From the NCBI GenBank assembly GCA_964568805.1, contig CAZMRW010000010.1, forward strand, positions 10,369-74,368: a DNA stretch of 64,000 nt, read 5' to 3'. How positions within the stretch are numbered: the stretch's first letter is position 1; every line of letters begins with the position of its first letter. The DNA comes from CAZMRW01 sp964568805. GTDB taxonomy: Bacteria; Pseudomonadota; Gammaproteobacteria; Methylococcales; Methylomonadaceae. Positions 37,907-46,810 of this stretch are shown here, one piece after another. Below the pieces are notes generated by a model. The model had not been told where the DNA came from, ran no database searches, and saw nothing but the letters and a program-made list of their open reading frames with translations. Position numbers and translations under genes: made by a program.

Positions 37907-40794
37907 CGACTGCTACCCCCCATTCTTTCCTGCTCTGACACTAATTTACGCATGAGCTTACGCCAGACTTTATCGACAACATCATCCGTCGATAATGCAT
38001 TCGAATCCGTTTTGCCCGTCCCGGAGGCGTCATCAGTTAGGCCTGTCAGTAATGGAGTTGCTTGTGTGGGCGGAGAGACCGTATTGTTGACATCCTGGCG
38101 TTGCAGAGTATCTGACTTCTCGCCTGACGCAGCATGTTCTGGGGATGAAGCCGGATTACGTTGGACAGCATAAGGTTGGGCTAAGGGCAATTGCATAATA
38201 CTATCCCTGATTGCTCGATCAACAGACGAGGGTTCTCCCCGTTCATCTTGCGATGAACGGGCGGTTCCCGGCATCAAACCTTCTCCCCCGCTTGAAAAGG
38301 GACTGGCCTTAGGCGATAACGCTAGTACGTTTAAATCAGCCGTTTCAGCCGGTCTTGCTGCCATGCCATGCCATGTATGATCGCTTTTTCTGGCAACTGC
38401 ACGACGAAAAAGACTTTGAATCGGGCCAGGCGGTTGGTCCGATAATCTTTGCAGCCGATGGGTTGTTTTTTGAGGGGAAATCATTGCCGATCTCATCAGC
38501 AAGTATCCGAGGGTATTCGAAGGCATGGGTTTACCGTATGCCTCGTGGGGATGGTAAGACGACACTATCAAAGAAACATGCTGATGTCCGGAGCGATTGG
38601 ATTGTGGCTCCGACGTTGATAGATCCGGATTTTCACCCTTTGCTGAAATCCTTTGTTGACCTGATGCAACGGAATCGATATTAATAACCGGGTTATGAAA
38701 AGGATTCTTGGTGCCGCCGGCAAGGATTGGCATTCCCGGCCCCCTATTCCATATCCCTGGCTTTGGCATTAGCCAGGATAAATCGGTATTTTGTCTGTCA
38801 ACCGCCCGTTGCACAGATGTATGTGAATTCAGTATTTCCGGATTATGGTTATTTTGTAAACTTTGATCACGATGTACTCTTGTTTGTATTGCAGAGTTTG
38901 ACGAAAAACCGCTGGTTGATAATCCGGAATCCAAATCTGCGGCCGGAGTAAGTGCACGATTGCTTATAAGATCATGTTCCGGCGTAAATGATTTAACGGA
39001 CAGGGTTGGAGCGCTTATCTCGCTGTTGCTTGATGGCAATGATAATTTTCGCTGGACAGGCGATACCACCTTTAAATCCAGACCTGCCGATAATGAACTG
39101 CCGTAAAACTCAGTCCGTTCGCCTTTGAAATCATGCTGGTTAGGAAATGCGCCTGATTGTCTCCTCATTGCGTGCTGCTCAGAAGCATGGGAAAGCCTCT
39201 GGCCAGGATATTGGTCTGGAATTGTCTGCTGCGGCTCCGATTGATCGGTTGTGCCAAGATCAATAGAAGTTCCTGGTGCATGCTCCCGGGTAAATTGAAG
39301 GGTTGTATTTTCAGATTGAGTTTGCAGCAATGGCTTAACATTCACCACCGGGTTTTCCGATTTAACGTCAGCGTTGTTAGTAGCTGACAACGAGACGTTT
39401 CGATTGATCGCTCGTTGTATTGGACCTTGCAAACGGGTCGGCCCCTGATCGCTGTGTTCCGGCGCTTGCTGCGCCCCTTGCACACCGGATGTCAACTTGC
39501 GATTAACACTTGATGCCGTTGAATTTGCAGGTGTTGTAACGAATGGATGATCAAACTGAGAAACTTTAGCAATCAGCGGCGAAAAATGGCGAAACGATGA
39601 AGGCGACAGATGATTTGCCGTCATGTCAGTGTTACCTTTACCGTCGTTTCTGTTCACTGCTCGTTGTATTGAACTGTGGTCGGCCGACGAAAACGCATCC
39701 GTACGGCCATTTTCAGCAGATATAGTATTCCGGGAAACCCTGATTTCGCCATCTGAATCTGGCCGGGAGTCCAATGAAACGGCGTTTAAACCGGCTTCAG
39801 TCCCTGGATTATTCCTGGTTTCAGGAGATGAGGACTCCAATGAAACAGTTTTCGCAGCAGAGTTTTCAGCGGATGCTGTCGAGATGGATTCCTTTTGGAG
39901 TTGCCTGCCGACCAGTTGCCGCCTGATGCCCGTGGAAATCCTGCCGATCCGATAGTTGCCGACAGGAAAGCCGAAAGAAGTGTCGCGTCCCGTCAAAGGT
40001 TTGAATAAATGCTCAGCAGCGGGAAGGTTTTTTCTACTGATGCCCGTCATAGGGATACCGGTTTTCAAGGCAAGGGCATTCGGCAAGGTAGTGTGCGTCT
40101 CCACCCTGCTCGAAGATGGATTGTCTGTCTGCGGCGCTTGCGCTTCATGGATGGAAGTGCTCAATTGGCCTCGTTCCGGCACGGCCGATTCTTGCGATGC
40201 CGTCAAATTTTGCGCGGTGTTTGATGGCCGGTTACTGTTAAAATTAAGGTGTTCGCCACTATCTCCAATCTTTCTGTGCATGCGAGTCTTCTCTGAAATA
40301 GCCGCTGGCGGCAAGACCGGATTCGATGCCGTTTCAGATGCCAATGGTTTTGACATGGCAAATTCCGACGAAGAACTTTGATGTGTCGAAGTAATACGGG
40401 CATAACGCTGCACCATTGCATCTGACGGCTGACTGATATGAGTGCCTGCGTTTGCCGTTATCGGTGTATCGATCGCCACTCGTTGCAATGATGCAGCGGG
40501 AGACAAAAAAACGTCGGCGTCATTTGACGTTTTTAGCGCCGTTCGGGAAAAAAAATTAACAAAAGGAAATTCGCCGTTAGGGTAGGCGGGAGAATGATGC
40601 CGCTGGAATCGACGATAGATAGTGGCAGCCAGTGACGATCGATTCCGCCCCAAATGATGTTGCGCCAAATTGCTATCCGGCTGCCTTAAGACATTTTTGT
40701 GTCGTTGTATCACAATTAAGCCAAGGCTTTGAGGGCTATTCCATGAACCGGATCCGGCAGCATTATTATTGTTCTCGTTATTCGCCATGGTCAT
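37897..40794 (-). CDS. Large low-complexity eCIS protein with repeated [ILVM]QR motifs
   Basis: 965 aa with no recognised globular domain. The composition is rich in Ser, Asn, Thr, Pro and Gln and predicts disorder. About ten [ILV]QR tripeptides are scattered along it, several in the longer form QRAVNRN or QRAINRN or QRAVDRQ. A short hydrophobic Trp/Pro stretch (WLMPKPGIWNRGPGMPIL) lies near residue 690. The C-terminus (VVDKVWRKLMRKLVSEQER) resembles the basic helical end I recall from proteins in this position of other eCIS clusters. It lies between the second tube and the LysM adaptor. It could be a length or tape-measure analogue, a cargo adaptor or a chaperone. None of these is proven. 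Confidence 0.8.
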   Translation of the reverse strand: MTMANNENNNNAAGSGSWNSPQSLGLIVIQRHKNVLRQPDSNLAQHHLGRNRSSLAATIYRRFQRHHSPAYPNGEFPFVNFFSRTALKTSNDADVFLSPAASLQRVAIDTPITANAGTHISQPSDAMVQRYARITSTHQSSSSEFAMSKPLASETASNPVLPPAAISEKTRMHRKIGDSGEHLNFNSNRPSNTAQNLTASQESAVPERGQLSTSIHEAQAPQTDNPSSSRVETHTTLPNALALKTGIPMTGISRKNLPAAEHLFKPLTGRDTSFGFPVGNYRIGRISTGIRRQLVGRQLQKESISTASAENSAAKTVSLESSSPETRNNPGTEAGLNAVSLDSRPDSDGEIRVSRNTISAENGRTDAFSSADHSSIQRAVNRNDGKGNTDMTANHLSPSSFRHFSPLIAKVSQFDHPFVTTPANSTASSVNRKLTSGVQGAQQAPEHSDQGPTRLQGPIQRAINRNVSLSATNNADVKSENPVVNVKPLLQTQSENTTLQFTREHAPGTSIDLGTTDQSEPQQTIPDQYPGQRLSHASEQHAMRRQSGAFPNQHDFKGERTEFYGSSLSAGLDLKVVSPVQRKLSLPSSNSEISAPTLSVKSFTPEHDLISNRALTPAADLDSGLSTSGFSSNSAIQTRVHRDQSLQNNHNPEILNSHTSVQRAVDRQNTDLSWLMPKPGIWNRGPGMPILAGGTKNPFHNPVINIDSVASGQQRISAKGENPDLSTSEPQSNRSGHQHVSLIVSSYHPHEAYGKPMPSNTLGYLLMRSAMISPQKTTHRLQRLSDQPPGPIQSLFRRAVARKSDHTWHGMAARPAETADLNVLALSPKASPFSSGGEGLMPGTARSSQDERGEPSSVDRAIRDSIMQLPLAQPYAVQRNPASSPEHAASGEKSDTLQRQDVNNTVSPPTQATPLLTGLTDDASGTGKTDSNALSTDDVVDKVWRKLMRKLVSEQERMGGSSRWA

Positions 40795-40896
40795 CTGCTC
40801 TTATTGATTTAATCCACTTGAGACTTGGACATAATGATTAACCCGTCGCACCATTAAAGAAATAGAATAATGAAACTTTAACTTATTTACTTGGCA

Positions 40897-41352
40897 CTAC
40901 ATTATTGTTAACCCTCTATGGATTAGCTCGATGGTTTCAAAGGCCACGTCGGCCGAGCCTGCCTTGAATTGAGGCCCCGTCCACTTTACCGGACATACGT
41001 TTTTAAATACCCACGTCCACTTCTGAACGTTTGTGCCGGAATAATCCCGTAAGGTAATGGTCAGCGATTTTTTTCTTTCAAATTTTCCTGACAACACTTT
41101 TTTATACCACTGCCAAAGTTCATCGCCGGACAATCCCCGTTTAAGCACCAGTTTTTCAGGACATTTTGACGGTCCGAACAGCTGCTGTTCATGTGTATTT
41201 AAGCCGCCTTCTCTAAACGTTTCCACCTCGGTTTCGAAGGTCAATCCCGAAGCTTCGTTAAAGCCGGCAACAGGAACTCCGTCGATGATGACAATGAACC
41301 GAAACGAAAGATACGGATCTTCAACTATGTTACGACCGGGTTTAAACTTCAT
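40897..41352 (-). CDS. Tail tube protein, second copy (gp19-like)
   Basis: 151 aa. The gp19-type tube fold is indicated by DPYLSFRFIVIIDGVPVAGF, EASGLTFETEVETFREGG, GPSKCPEKLVLKRGL, LWQWYKKVLSGKFERKKSL and WVFKNVCPVKWTGPQF. The start at 41352 (MKFKPGRN) is chosen because the longer frame reaches into the upstream gene. It differs clearly from the first tube protein, so the two probably occupy different positions, for example main tube and initiator. Confidence 0.9.
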   Translation of the reverse strand: MKFKPGRNIVEDPYLSFRFIVIIDGVPVAGFNEASGLTFETEVETFREGGLNTHEQQLFGPSKCPEKLVLKRGLSGDELWQWYKKVLSGKFERKKSLTITLRDYSGTNVQKWTWVFKNVCPVKWTGPQFKAGSADVAFETIELIHRGLTIM

Positions 41353-41356
41353 GACA

Positions 41357-41593
41357 TTACCAGAATGATGTTTCAGCCGATTCCGGTTTCGCAGCCTCAT
41401 TCAGCCTGCGGTTAATCCGGGCGATTTCTTCGATCCACTTAATCCGTTCAAGGTGTTCCAGATTCATAATTTGCTCATAAGACCAGTGAAAATGATAAGC
41501 CACATAGGCTACCTCCTCGGCCAGGCGATCAAGGGGGTAGCCTACGGCTCCCCCAGGCTCGCGCCGATATCGACAGCAAAGGTTGCCTCGCAC
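41357..41593 (-). CDS. DUF6760-like small eCIS protein
   Basis: About 78 aa by the longest frame, from a GTG. The conserved core GYPLDRLAEEVAYVAYHF, HWSYEQIMNLEHLER and WIEEI is a recurrent small protein between tube genes in phage-tail-like clusters. The first 16 residues overlap the preceding gene by 52 bp in another frame and are not conserved. No in-frame start lies closer to the core, so the true start is uncertain. Function unknown. Confidence 0.75.
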   Translation of the reverse strand: MRGNLCCRYRREPGGAVGYPLDRLAEEVAYVAYHFHWSYEQIMNLEHLERIKWIEEIARINRRLNEAAKPESAETSFW

Positions 41594-41913
41594 GCAGGGC
41601 AGGTTACCGTTACATTGTTATGCCCCTGATCATTGATTCTGCGATACATATCTTCAAGAAACGCAAAATCCGCAGAGAACAGATTTTCGATCACCTTGGG
41701 ATTAACCTGATCCAGATCGCCTAGCTGCGTAATCACGCGGGATAAAAGAATCACCGCCAGATAACCCGGATTGGCCTGAACCCTGGGGTCTTTCATCGGT
41801 GCAATTTCATCAAAAGCGGTTGCCATACGCATGACTCCGGTTTTATGAAGATTGCCGTCTTTATCGATGTACCCTCGTGGCAAAGTAAAATTAAACTCTG
41901 TTTGCAGCGTCAT
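41542..41913 (-). CDS. Tail assembly chaperone-type eCIS protein with CxxC
   Basis: 123 aa. It begins MTLQTEFNFTLPRGYID, followed by GVMRMATAFDEIAPMKDP, NPGYLAVILLSRVITQLGDL and a terminal zinc-knuckle-like VTCPACEATF. The family is conserved between tube genes of eCIS clusters, and a role in tail assembly is presumed. Its start overlaps the first tube stop as ATGA. Confidence 0.75.
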   Translation of the reverse strand: MTLQTEFNFTLPRGYIDKDGNLHKTGVMRMATAFDEIAPMKDPRVQANPGYLAVILLSRVITQLGDLDQVNPKVIENLFSADFAFLEDMYRRINDQGHNNVTVTCPACEATFAVDIGASLGEP

Positions 41914-42338
41914 CCTTTGGTAATTCCTTCATGAGCAATTTCCAGCGTCTCAATGGCGACTTCATTGCCTGTTGCATTAAAACTGGGGCCGGTCCACTTG
42001 GTAGGCCATCCCTCCATGAAATTCCAGCGTATTTTCTCCTCTCCGGCATCGTTATACAGAACAATGGAGCCGTTTTTCCGCTCCACTTTGCCGTCAATGC
42101 TTTTCTTGCGCCATTCCCATAGTTGCGCATCGTCGGTAATGCCCCACTTCAGGGTGATATTGGAGGACTTGTTCAACCCCGGCAACTTCTTGGCATGCAA
42201 CGGATCGGTGCCTTCGCGATACTCGATGGGATCCTGAGAGGAATCCAGCCCCGATGCCTCCCGAAAACCGCCCCGGGTAATGCCGTCAATTTCAACTTTA
42301 TATTTATATACGCGATATGGATCAGTACGATTAGCCAT
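41910..42338 (-). CDS. Tail tube protein, first copy (Afp1/gp19-like)
   Basis: 142 aa with the tube signature RVYKYKVEIDGITRGGFREA, GLDSSQDPIEYREGTDP, LPGLNKSSNITLKWGI, WEWRKKSIDGKVERKNGS and EGWPTKWTGPSFNA. These hexameric rings form the inner tube through which cargo is delivered. GGAG precedes the ATG by 7 bp. It lies 17 bp after the second sheath gene. Confidence 0.93.
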   Translation of the reverse strand: MANRTDPYRVYKYKVEIDGITRGGFREASGLDSSQDPIEYREGTDPLHAKKLPGLNKSSNITLKWGITDDAQLWEWRKKSIDGKVERKNGSIVLYNDAGEEKIRWNFMEGWPTKWTGPSFNATGNEVAIETLEIAHEGITKG

Positions 42339-42354
42339 AGTTTTCTCCTCATAG

Positions 42355-43620
42355 TTAATTTAATGACAAGGCGGTCGTTGCGATGCCGCTGGCGCTTTGC
42401 GTAATTCGAACGATAATAAATTCAGCAGGCACAACAGAAGCCAAACCCACTTCGGATATCACCTTTCCCGATTCCCGGACGTCAATATCATTCAATTCCC
42501 GGTCACACTTGACATAATAGGCTTCTTCCGGGCTTTGGCCCTTGAGGGCGCCTTTATGAAACAACTCATAACAGTAATCTTCAAGCCGGTATCTAATGCG
42601 ATCCTGCAGTGAAATATCATTGGATTCAAAAACCAGATCGCACATGTTATTCTCGATCCAGCGAACCAAGGTCAAAAATAAGCGCCGAGTGGGTATAAAC
42701 TGGTCATGATCATGGACGCTCAAGGTTCTTGCGCCCCAAACCCGGATACCGCGACTAGGTGAACTTCTGAAACAATTAACGCCGGCATGGTTCAGTTCTG
42801 CTCGCTCATTGTTTGTCATGGACACTTCAAGATCGAAAACTCCTTCGATAATTTCATTTGCCGGTGCTTTAAAAACTCCGGTTTTTGAATCGCTGCGCGC
42901 ATAAATACCCGCAACATGTCCGCAGGGTGGCACGAGTTTAGGCTTGCCAATGCCCTGATGAACACAAATCCATGGAAAATAAACAGCTCCTTCTGATCCG
43001 GAAATCCGATATCGATGGTTGATAACCTCATTCAGAACGGTTGCATCGATCAAGGTATATCTCTTTTCAGTATCTTGAGGGAAGGTATCCAGGATTGCGA
43101 ATCGATCCCCCATTTTTTTGCAATGCTGCAGAATCTGCTGTTGGGCTTTGATAACGGAGTCTTTTGAAATACAAATAGCCTCCATCATCAAATCCGGCAC
43201 ACAGACCAAATCGATATCGTCGATATCTTCCAGAATTCCCCAGCTTCCGCTTGCACCCGTTTCAGATATCGGTTCCGACAAGGTATCCAGAAATGGCTCT
43301 GCCAGCGCATCGGCTGTCAGATCGCGTGCTGATACGGGTACGATGACACAGCATTCTCCGCCATTTTCAAAAAATCCCCGCACGGCATAACTCAGGTAAC
43401 TAGTGGTCAGCGGCAACTTGATGTCTTGTTCGAATTGCTGCCAGGATGTAATACGGCGCCATTTTTCGTTAGTCCTTTCGTCCGTCAGCTTGGTGATGGC
43501 ACAGAAACCGACGAATGCCGGTATTCCTGTCCGAAACGTGGAACCTTTCTCCGGAGCATTAAACTTGATCTGCACACCCGGCGCCCAATGCCGGCTGACT
43601 GCATTGGCTGATACCATCAT
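42355..43620 (-). CDS. Contractile tail sheath protein, second copy
   Basis: 421 aa. Sheath motifs are HWAPGVQIKFNAPEKGS, TGIPAFVGFCAI, YAVRGFFENGGECCVIVPVS, GDRFAILDTFP, AVYFPWICVHQGIGKPKLVP, PPCGHVAGIYARSDSKTGVF, APANEIIEGVFDLE and the conserved C-terminal EAYYVKCDRELNDIDVRESG. Compared with the first sheath it lacks the coiled-coil insertion. Two different sheath genes are usual for this type of injection system. Confidence 0.93.
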   Translation of the reverse strand: MMVSANAVSRHWAPGVQIKFNAPEKGSTFRTGIPAFVGFCAITKLTDERTNEKWRRITSWQQFEQDIKLPLTTSYLSYAVRGFFENGGECCVIVPVSARDLTADALAEPFLDTLSEPISETGASGSWGILEDIDDIDLVCVPDLMMEAICISKDSVIKAQQQILQHCKKMGDRFAILDTFPQDTEKRYTLIDATVLNEVINHRYRISGSEGAVYFPWICVHQGIGKPKLVPPCGHVAGIYARSDSKTGVFKAPANEIIEGVFDLEVSMTNNERAELNHAGVNCFRSSPSRGIRVWGARTLSVHDHDQFIPTRRLFLTLVRWIENNMCDLVFESNDISLQDRIRYRLEDYCYELFHKGALKGQSPEEAYYVKCDRELNDIDVRESGKVISEVGLASVVPAEFIIVRITQSASGIATTALSLN

Positions 43621-43655
43621 GGCTTACCATCCGGTTTCAGGATCATAGCAACCAC

Positions 43656-45239
43656 TCAAGCCGTTTCCGAGCTGGCGCCCGTCGTTTGAGCTATCCGGAA
43701 TATCACAAACTCGGCCGGTCTGACAATGGCCACCCCTATTTCGGTGATCACCTGTCCTAAATCCCGAACTTCCGGAGGGTTCAGTTCCGCGTCACATTTC
43801 ACATAGAAGGCTTCCTCCGGGCTTGCACCAAACAATGCGCCGCTGCGCCAGACATTGGTTAAAAAGGCAGAGACATTGCGGCGTATCTTTCCCCACAGGG
43901 CAATGTCGTTGGGTTCAAATACTACCCATTGAGTGCCTTCGTCGATGGATTCGCGCAGGAACAGCATGGTCCGCCGCACATTAACGTATTTCCATTCGCT
44001 GTTGTGGTCGCCGCCTATCGTCCTTGCTCCCCACACGGCGATATTGCCGTCGATATTGCGGATGCAATTCACGCCCTGAGGATTGAGCAATTCCTGATGG
44101 CGCTTGCTGATATAATATTTCACATTCATCGCACCTGATACGGCGCAATTGGCCGGAGCTTTATGAACGCCGCGTTCTTCATCGGTGCGGGCATAAATGC
44201 CGGCAACGTGACCGCAGGGCGGCACATAACATCTGCCACGATACTTAATCTCGATATTACGGGCAGGGTCCTGATCCTGTAATTGTTTGGCCGGATCCAT
44301 GACTTCGATCCACGGGAAATAGAAAGCGGCGTTTTTACTGCGTTGCGGCAAAACATTTTTGACATTATCGTAATTCAATAACGTGATATCCAGATCGCCA
44401 TCCGCTCCTACGACGTCAGGAGGACTGTCGAGGATGGCAAAGCGGTCTTCGGCATTATCGCAATGCGTAGTGAGCTTGCCCCAAACATCATCGCCCTGCA
44501 GACCCGGCGATGCGACCAGGGCGACGGCATCGATCGAATCGACTGCGTTCAAGGCCTTTTCTATATCGCCGGAATTTGCGGAATTGACTCTGGCCACGAA
44601 ACACCGCGTGCCGCCATTTCGGAAAAAACCGTAGACCGCATGAGTCAAAGCCCGATGTTCCGGAGAAAAGGCCTGTCCTGGCTCCTTATCAGGGTCGTCC
44701 GCGGAAAAAGGACCGAAATTACTGGTATAATCGGTGAAGTTGGTGCACAACTTGGTTACGAAGGGAGGTATTTTGACTTTGAAGGTTTCTAGCCGATAGG
44801 GTAATAGCGACTCCTTGTCTACTGGACTTGCCGGGGCAGATTGAGTTTTCAGGTTTCTGATCTGAGTTTCCCGTGTCTTGACTTCTTTATCGCAGTTCTC
44901 TTTAGCCGCAGCTTTAGCCTTATTCTTATCGGCCGGTGATTGCTCGCCAGCCTCAATCTTTTGTAATTCAACAACAAGATCCTGTTTTAGTTTTTCTATT
45001 TGATCCTCAAGTTCTTTGATTTTTCTCTTTGTGGCTTCATCCAAACCGCCCGATGACGCCTCAGCAAATTTAGCCGCCTCCATCGGATTATATTTTTCAT
45101 TGCGTACCGGATAGACGATTTCATCGGGAACTACGCCGATAAAGGCTGCCGTATTGGTACCCACGCCTGCAATCGGCTGCTGGGCGGATGGAATCTCCTC
45201 TACGTATACACCAGGTGCACTATAAGTTAATCTAGCCAT
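43656..45239 (-). CDS. Contractile tail sheath protein with coiled-coil insertion
   Basis: 527 aa. Sheath hallmarks are YSAPGVYVEEIPSAQQPIAG, NTAAFIGVVPDE, HAVYGFFRNGGTRCFVARV, DRFAILDSPPD, PPCGHVAGIYARTDEERG, HKAPANCAVSGAMNV and EEAFYVKCDAELNPPEVRDL. Between the first strands and the core (about residues 55-135) lies a charged heptad-like helix pair (TKRKIKELEDQIEKLKQDL and TRETQIRNLKTQ) that ordinary sheaths lack. The start at 45239 is preferred because GCAGGAG stands 8 bp upstream; a GTG three codons earlier is less likely. Confidence 0.94.
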   Translation of the reverse strand: MARLTYSAPGVYVEEIPSAQQPIAGVGTNTAAFIGVVPDEIVYPVRNEKYNPMEAAKFAEASSGGLDEATKRKIKELEDQIEKLKQDLVVELQKIEAGEQSPADKNKAKAAAKENCDKEVKTRETQIRNLKTQSAPASPVDKESLLPYRLETFKVKIPPFVTKLCTNFTDYTSNFGPFSADDPDKEPGQAFSPEHRALTHAVYGFFRNGGTRCFVARVNSANSGDIEKALNAVDSIDAVALVASPGLQGDDVWGKLTTHCDNAEDRFAILDSPPDVVGADGDLDITLLNYDNVKNVLPQRSKNAAFYFPWIEVMDPAKQLQDQDPARNIEIKYRGRCYVPPCGHVAGIYARTDEERGVHKAPANCAVSGAMNVKYYISKRHQELLNPQGVNCIRNIDGNIAVWGARTIGGDHNSEWKYVNVRRTMLFLRESIDEGTQWVVFEPNDIALWGKIRRNVSAFLTNVWRSGALFGASPEEAFYVKCDAELNPPEVRDLGQVITEIGVAIVRPAEFVIFRIAQTTGASSETA

Positions 45240-45403
45240 TGTTCTCACTCCTGCTATGTAAAAAGTTCCCCGTTCGGGGTTGTTAACATTATCAGAATGT
45301 TATTAACATCAGTCTTTCAATAGGGCACCGGATATTGAGTGCCCATTTTAGTTTTAACCATCCATTGCCAACACAATTAACGATCTTCTCCATAGCCATC
45401 GCA

Positions 45404-45781
45404 CTAGGAGTGCATCGATAATTGCAAATTCAACCTGACCCTTTTGACCTCCCCGTTTTTATCCCACGACACGGAGGTTTCTTTTTGATCCTGTGAACCC
45501 GTCTGGGCATCGCTTACCTTCAAGGTATATTTTCCATCGGGCAGATCCAGAAAATAGAAACTGCCATCATCCCTGGTTAAGGTACGGTCGAGACCTTTCT
45601 CCGTATCCACCGGTTTGTTCCCCGCGATGCTGGCAGCAGCTGAAACCCGGTTCGAAAATGCCTCCGGCATTGATACAATAGTCACATGAATTCCGCTGAC
45701 CGGATGTCCACGCGTATCGACTACCTGACCGCAGATGGCTACTTGACGCCGAACAATTTCCCAATCACTCCATGCTTTCAT
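45404..45781 (-). CDS. Carboxypeptidase regulatory-like (CarboxypepD_reg) domain protein
   Basis: 125 aa. A beta-sandwich domain is suggested by VAICGQVVDTRGHPVSGIHV, LTRDDGSFYFLDLPDGKYTL and VSDAQTGSQ. Small proteins of this kind recur between the Pvc16_N and sheath genes of eCIS clusters; the role is unknown, and a decoration or cap part is plausible. The start overlaps the upstream DUF4255 stop (ATGA). Confidence 0.8.
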   Translation of the reverse strand: MKAWSDWEIVRRQVAICGQVVDTRGHPVSGIHVTIVSMPEAFSNRVSAAASIAGNKPVDTEKGLDRTLTRDDGSFYFLDLPDGKYTLKVSDAQTGSQDQKETSVSWDKNGEVKRVRLNLQLSMHS

Positions 45782-46377
45782 GATGCGACACCCTGTTCCA
45801 TGCGAATTTTGATAATTTTGTCGGTGACCAGGCTTACTTTTTCAGTATCGGCCGCTGTGACTGACAGGGTGACTTGCAAATTCAAAGCAACCTTCGGCTT
45901 GCCGCCCAATGCCTGCCAGAACTCACCGAGGCTTTGAAGACGCCCAGGCTGAAAGGAAATAACCGGTAACGAAGGGTTCTGGTCCATCAACTCGCCCTGC
46001 AACATGGTTTCGGGAATCTGTTTATAGCGGACGAGTACGCGCATGACTTCACCTAGCAGATGGTGTTCATCTTCGGAAGGGACTTGCACACTTTCGCTCG
46101 GCCAGGCAGTGATCAGATAGGAAAAGTCAATTCTGACAGGGGCCGGAGTTCGTGTCGCCGAACCGTCACTGTGGTAATCGAGGAAAACCTCATTGCTTCG
46201 CAATTCCAGGTTTTCGCGTATATCGTAAAGGAAGAGATCGATTGCCGGTAACATGACCGATTGCGGGGGGAATTGGTCATCCGGCGTGGCGAAACTGATC
46301 TGAACTTGATCCGCCAGCGCAGGCGGCAAACCCTTCTTCAGGAGAACTCGAAGCGTTGCATCCAGATCGTTGATCAT
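45778..46377 (-). CDS. Pvc16_N / DUF4255 family eCIS protein, first gene of the structural operon
   Basis: 199 aa. Family signatures are MINDLDATLRVLLKKGLPP, LPAIDLFLYDIRENLELRS and VRIDFSYLITAWPS, LLGEVMRVLVRYKQIPE, LQSLGEFWQALGGKPKVALN. Afp16/Pvc16 terminates the tube and sheath at the distal end. AAGGAG-like ribosome site 8-10 bp before the ATG. It heads a run of seventeen minus-strand genes down to 29183. Confidence 0.92.
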   Translation of the reverse strand: MINDLDATLRVLLKKGLPPALADQVQISFATPDDQFPPQSVMLPAIDLFLYDIRENLELRSNEVFLDYHSDGSATRTPAPVRIDFSYLITAWPSESVQVPSEDEHHLLGEVMRVLVRYKQIPETMLQGELMDQNPSLPVISFQPGRLQSLGEFWQALGGKPKVALNLQVTLSVTAADTEKVSLVTDKIIKIRMEQGVAS

Positions 46378-46810
46378 GTCAATCTACTCCTTTTTTATTC
46401 TATTGTATCCACGAGAAATGGATCAAAATTATTCGGAATATCTCGAAATAAAACCCGCTTTCAAAACACATCAAGTGCCGACAGTAACCCACTGATGGCT
46501 ACCGTCATGCACACTAACGTTTAAACTCTTATACACCAATCGAATTCTTTTTCCAAGTAAATTTTTACCATGAGCCCACTTGATAAAATTCCGGATAAAT
46601 GCCCCTGGAGTAGGCAATATTAGAGACTCTTTGTAACAAACCTCCAATTTTACGCCTGAACAGAATGACAAAAAGAATTAATGCGACTATTGCCAATAGT
46701 AATAGCCAGATCCTTCACTCAGGAGGTACCCATGCTGATAGCGTCGCTAGTGTTCCGGAATCTGGGTTTTCCATATCAGCCACCCTGGAAACCGTTGCAT
46801 CGTTTGACAA
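46378..46810. other. Intergenic region upstream of the structural operon
   Basis: 433 bp that should carry the minus-strand promoter for the eCIS operon. A short inverted repeat CTATTG-C-CAATAG lies near 46686-46698. An excellent AGGAGG sits at 46721-46726 on the plus strand, before a 40-codon frame that runs into the lipoprotein gene from the opposite side; this is not called as a gene. Confidence 0.4.

Noticed and set aside
29183..46377. Interpretation of the tail genes as a prophage remnant
   Set aside because: No capsid, portal, terminase, integrase or lysis genes are present, and Pvc16_N, the Afp15-like ATPase and eCIS_core proteins mark an injection system.
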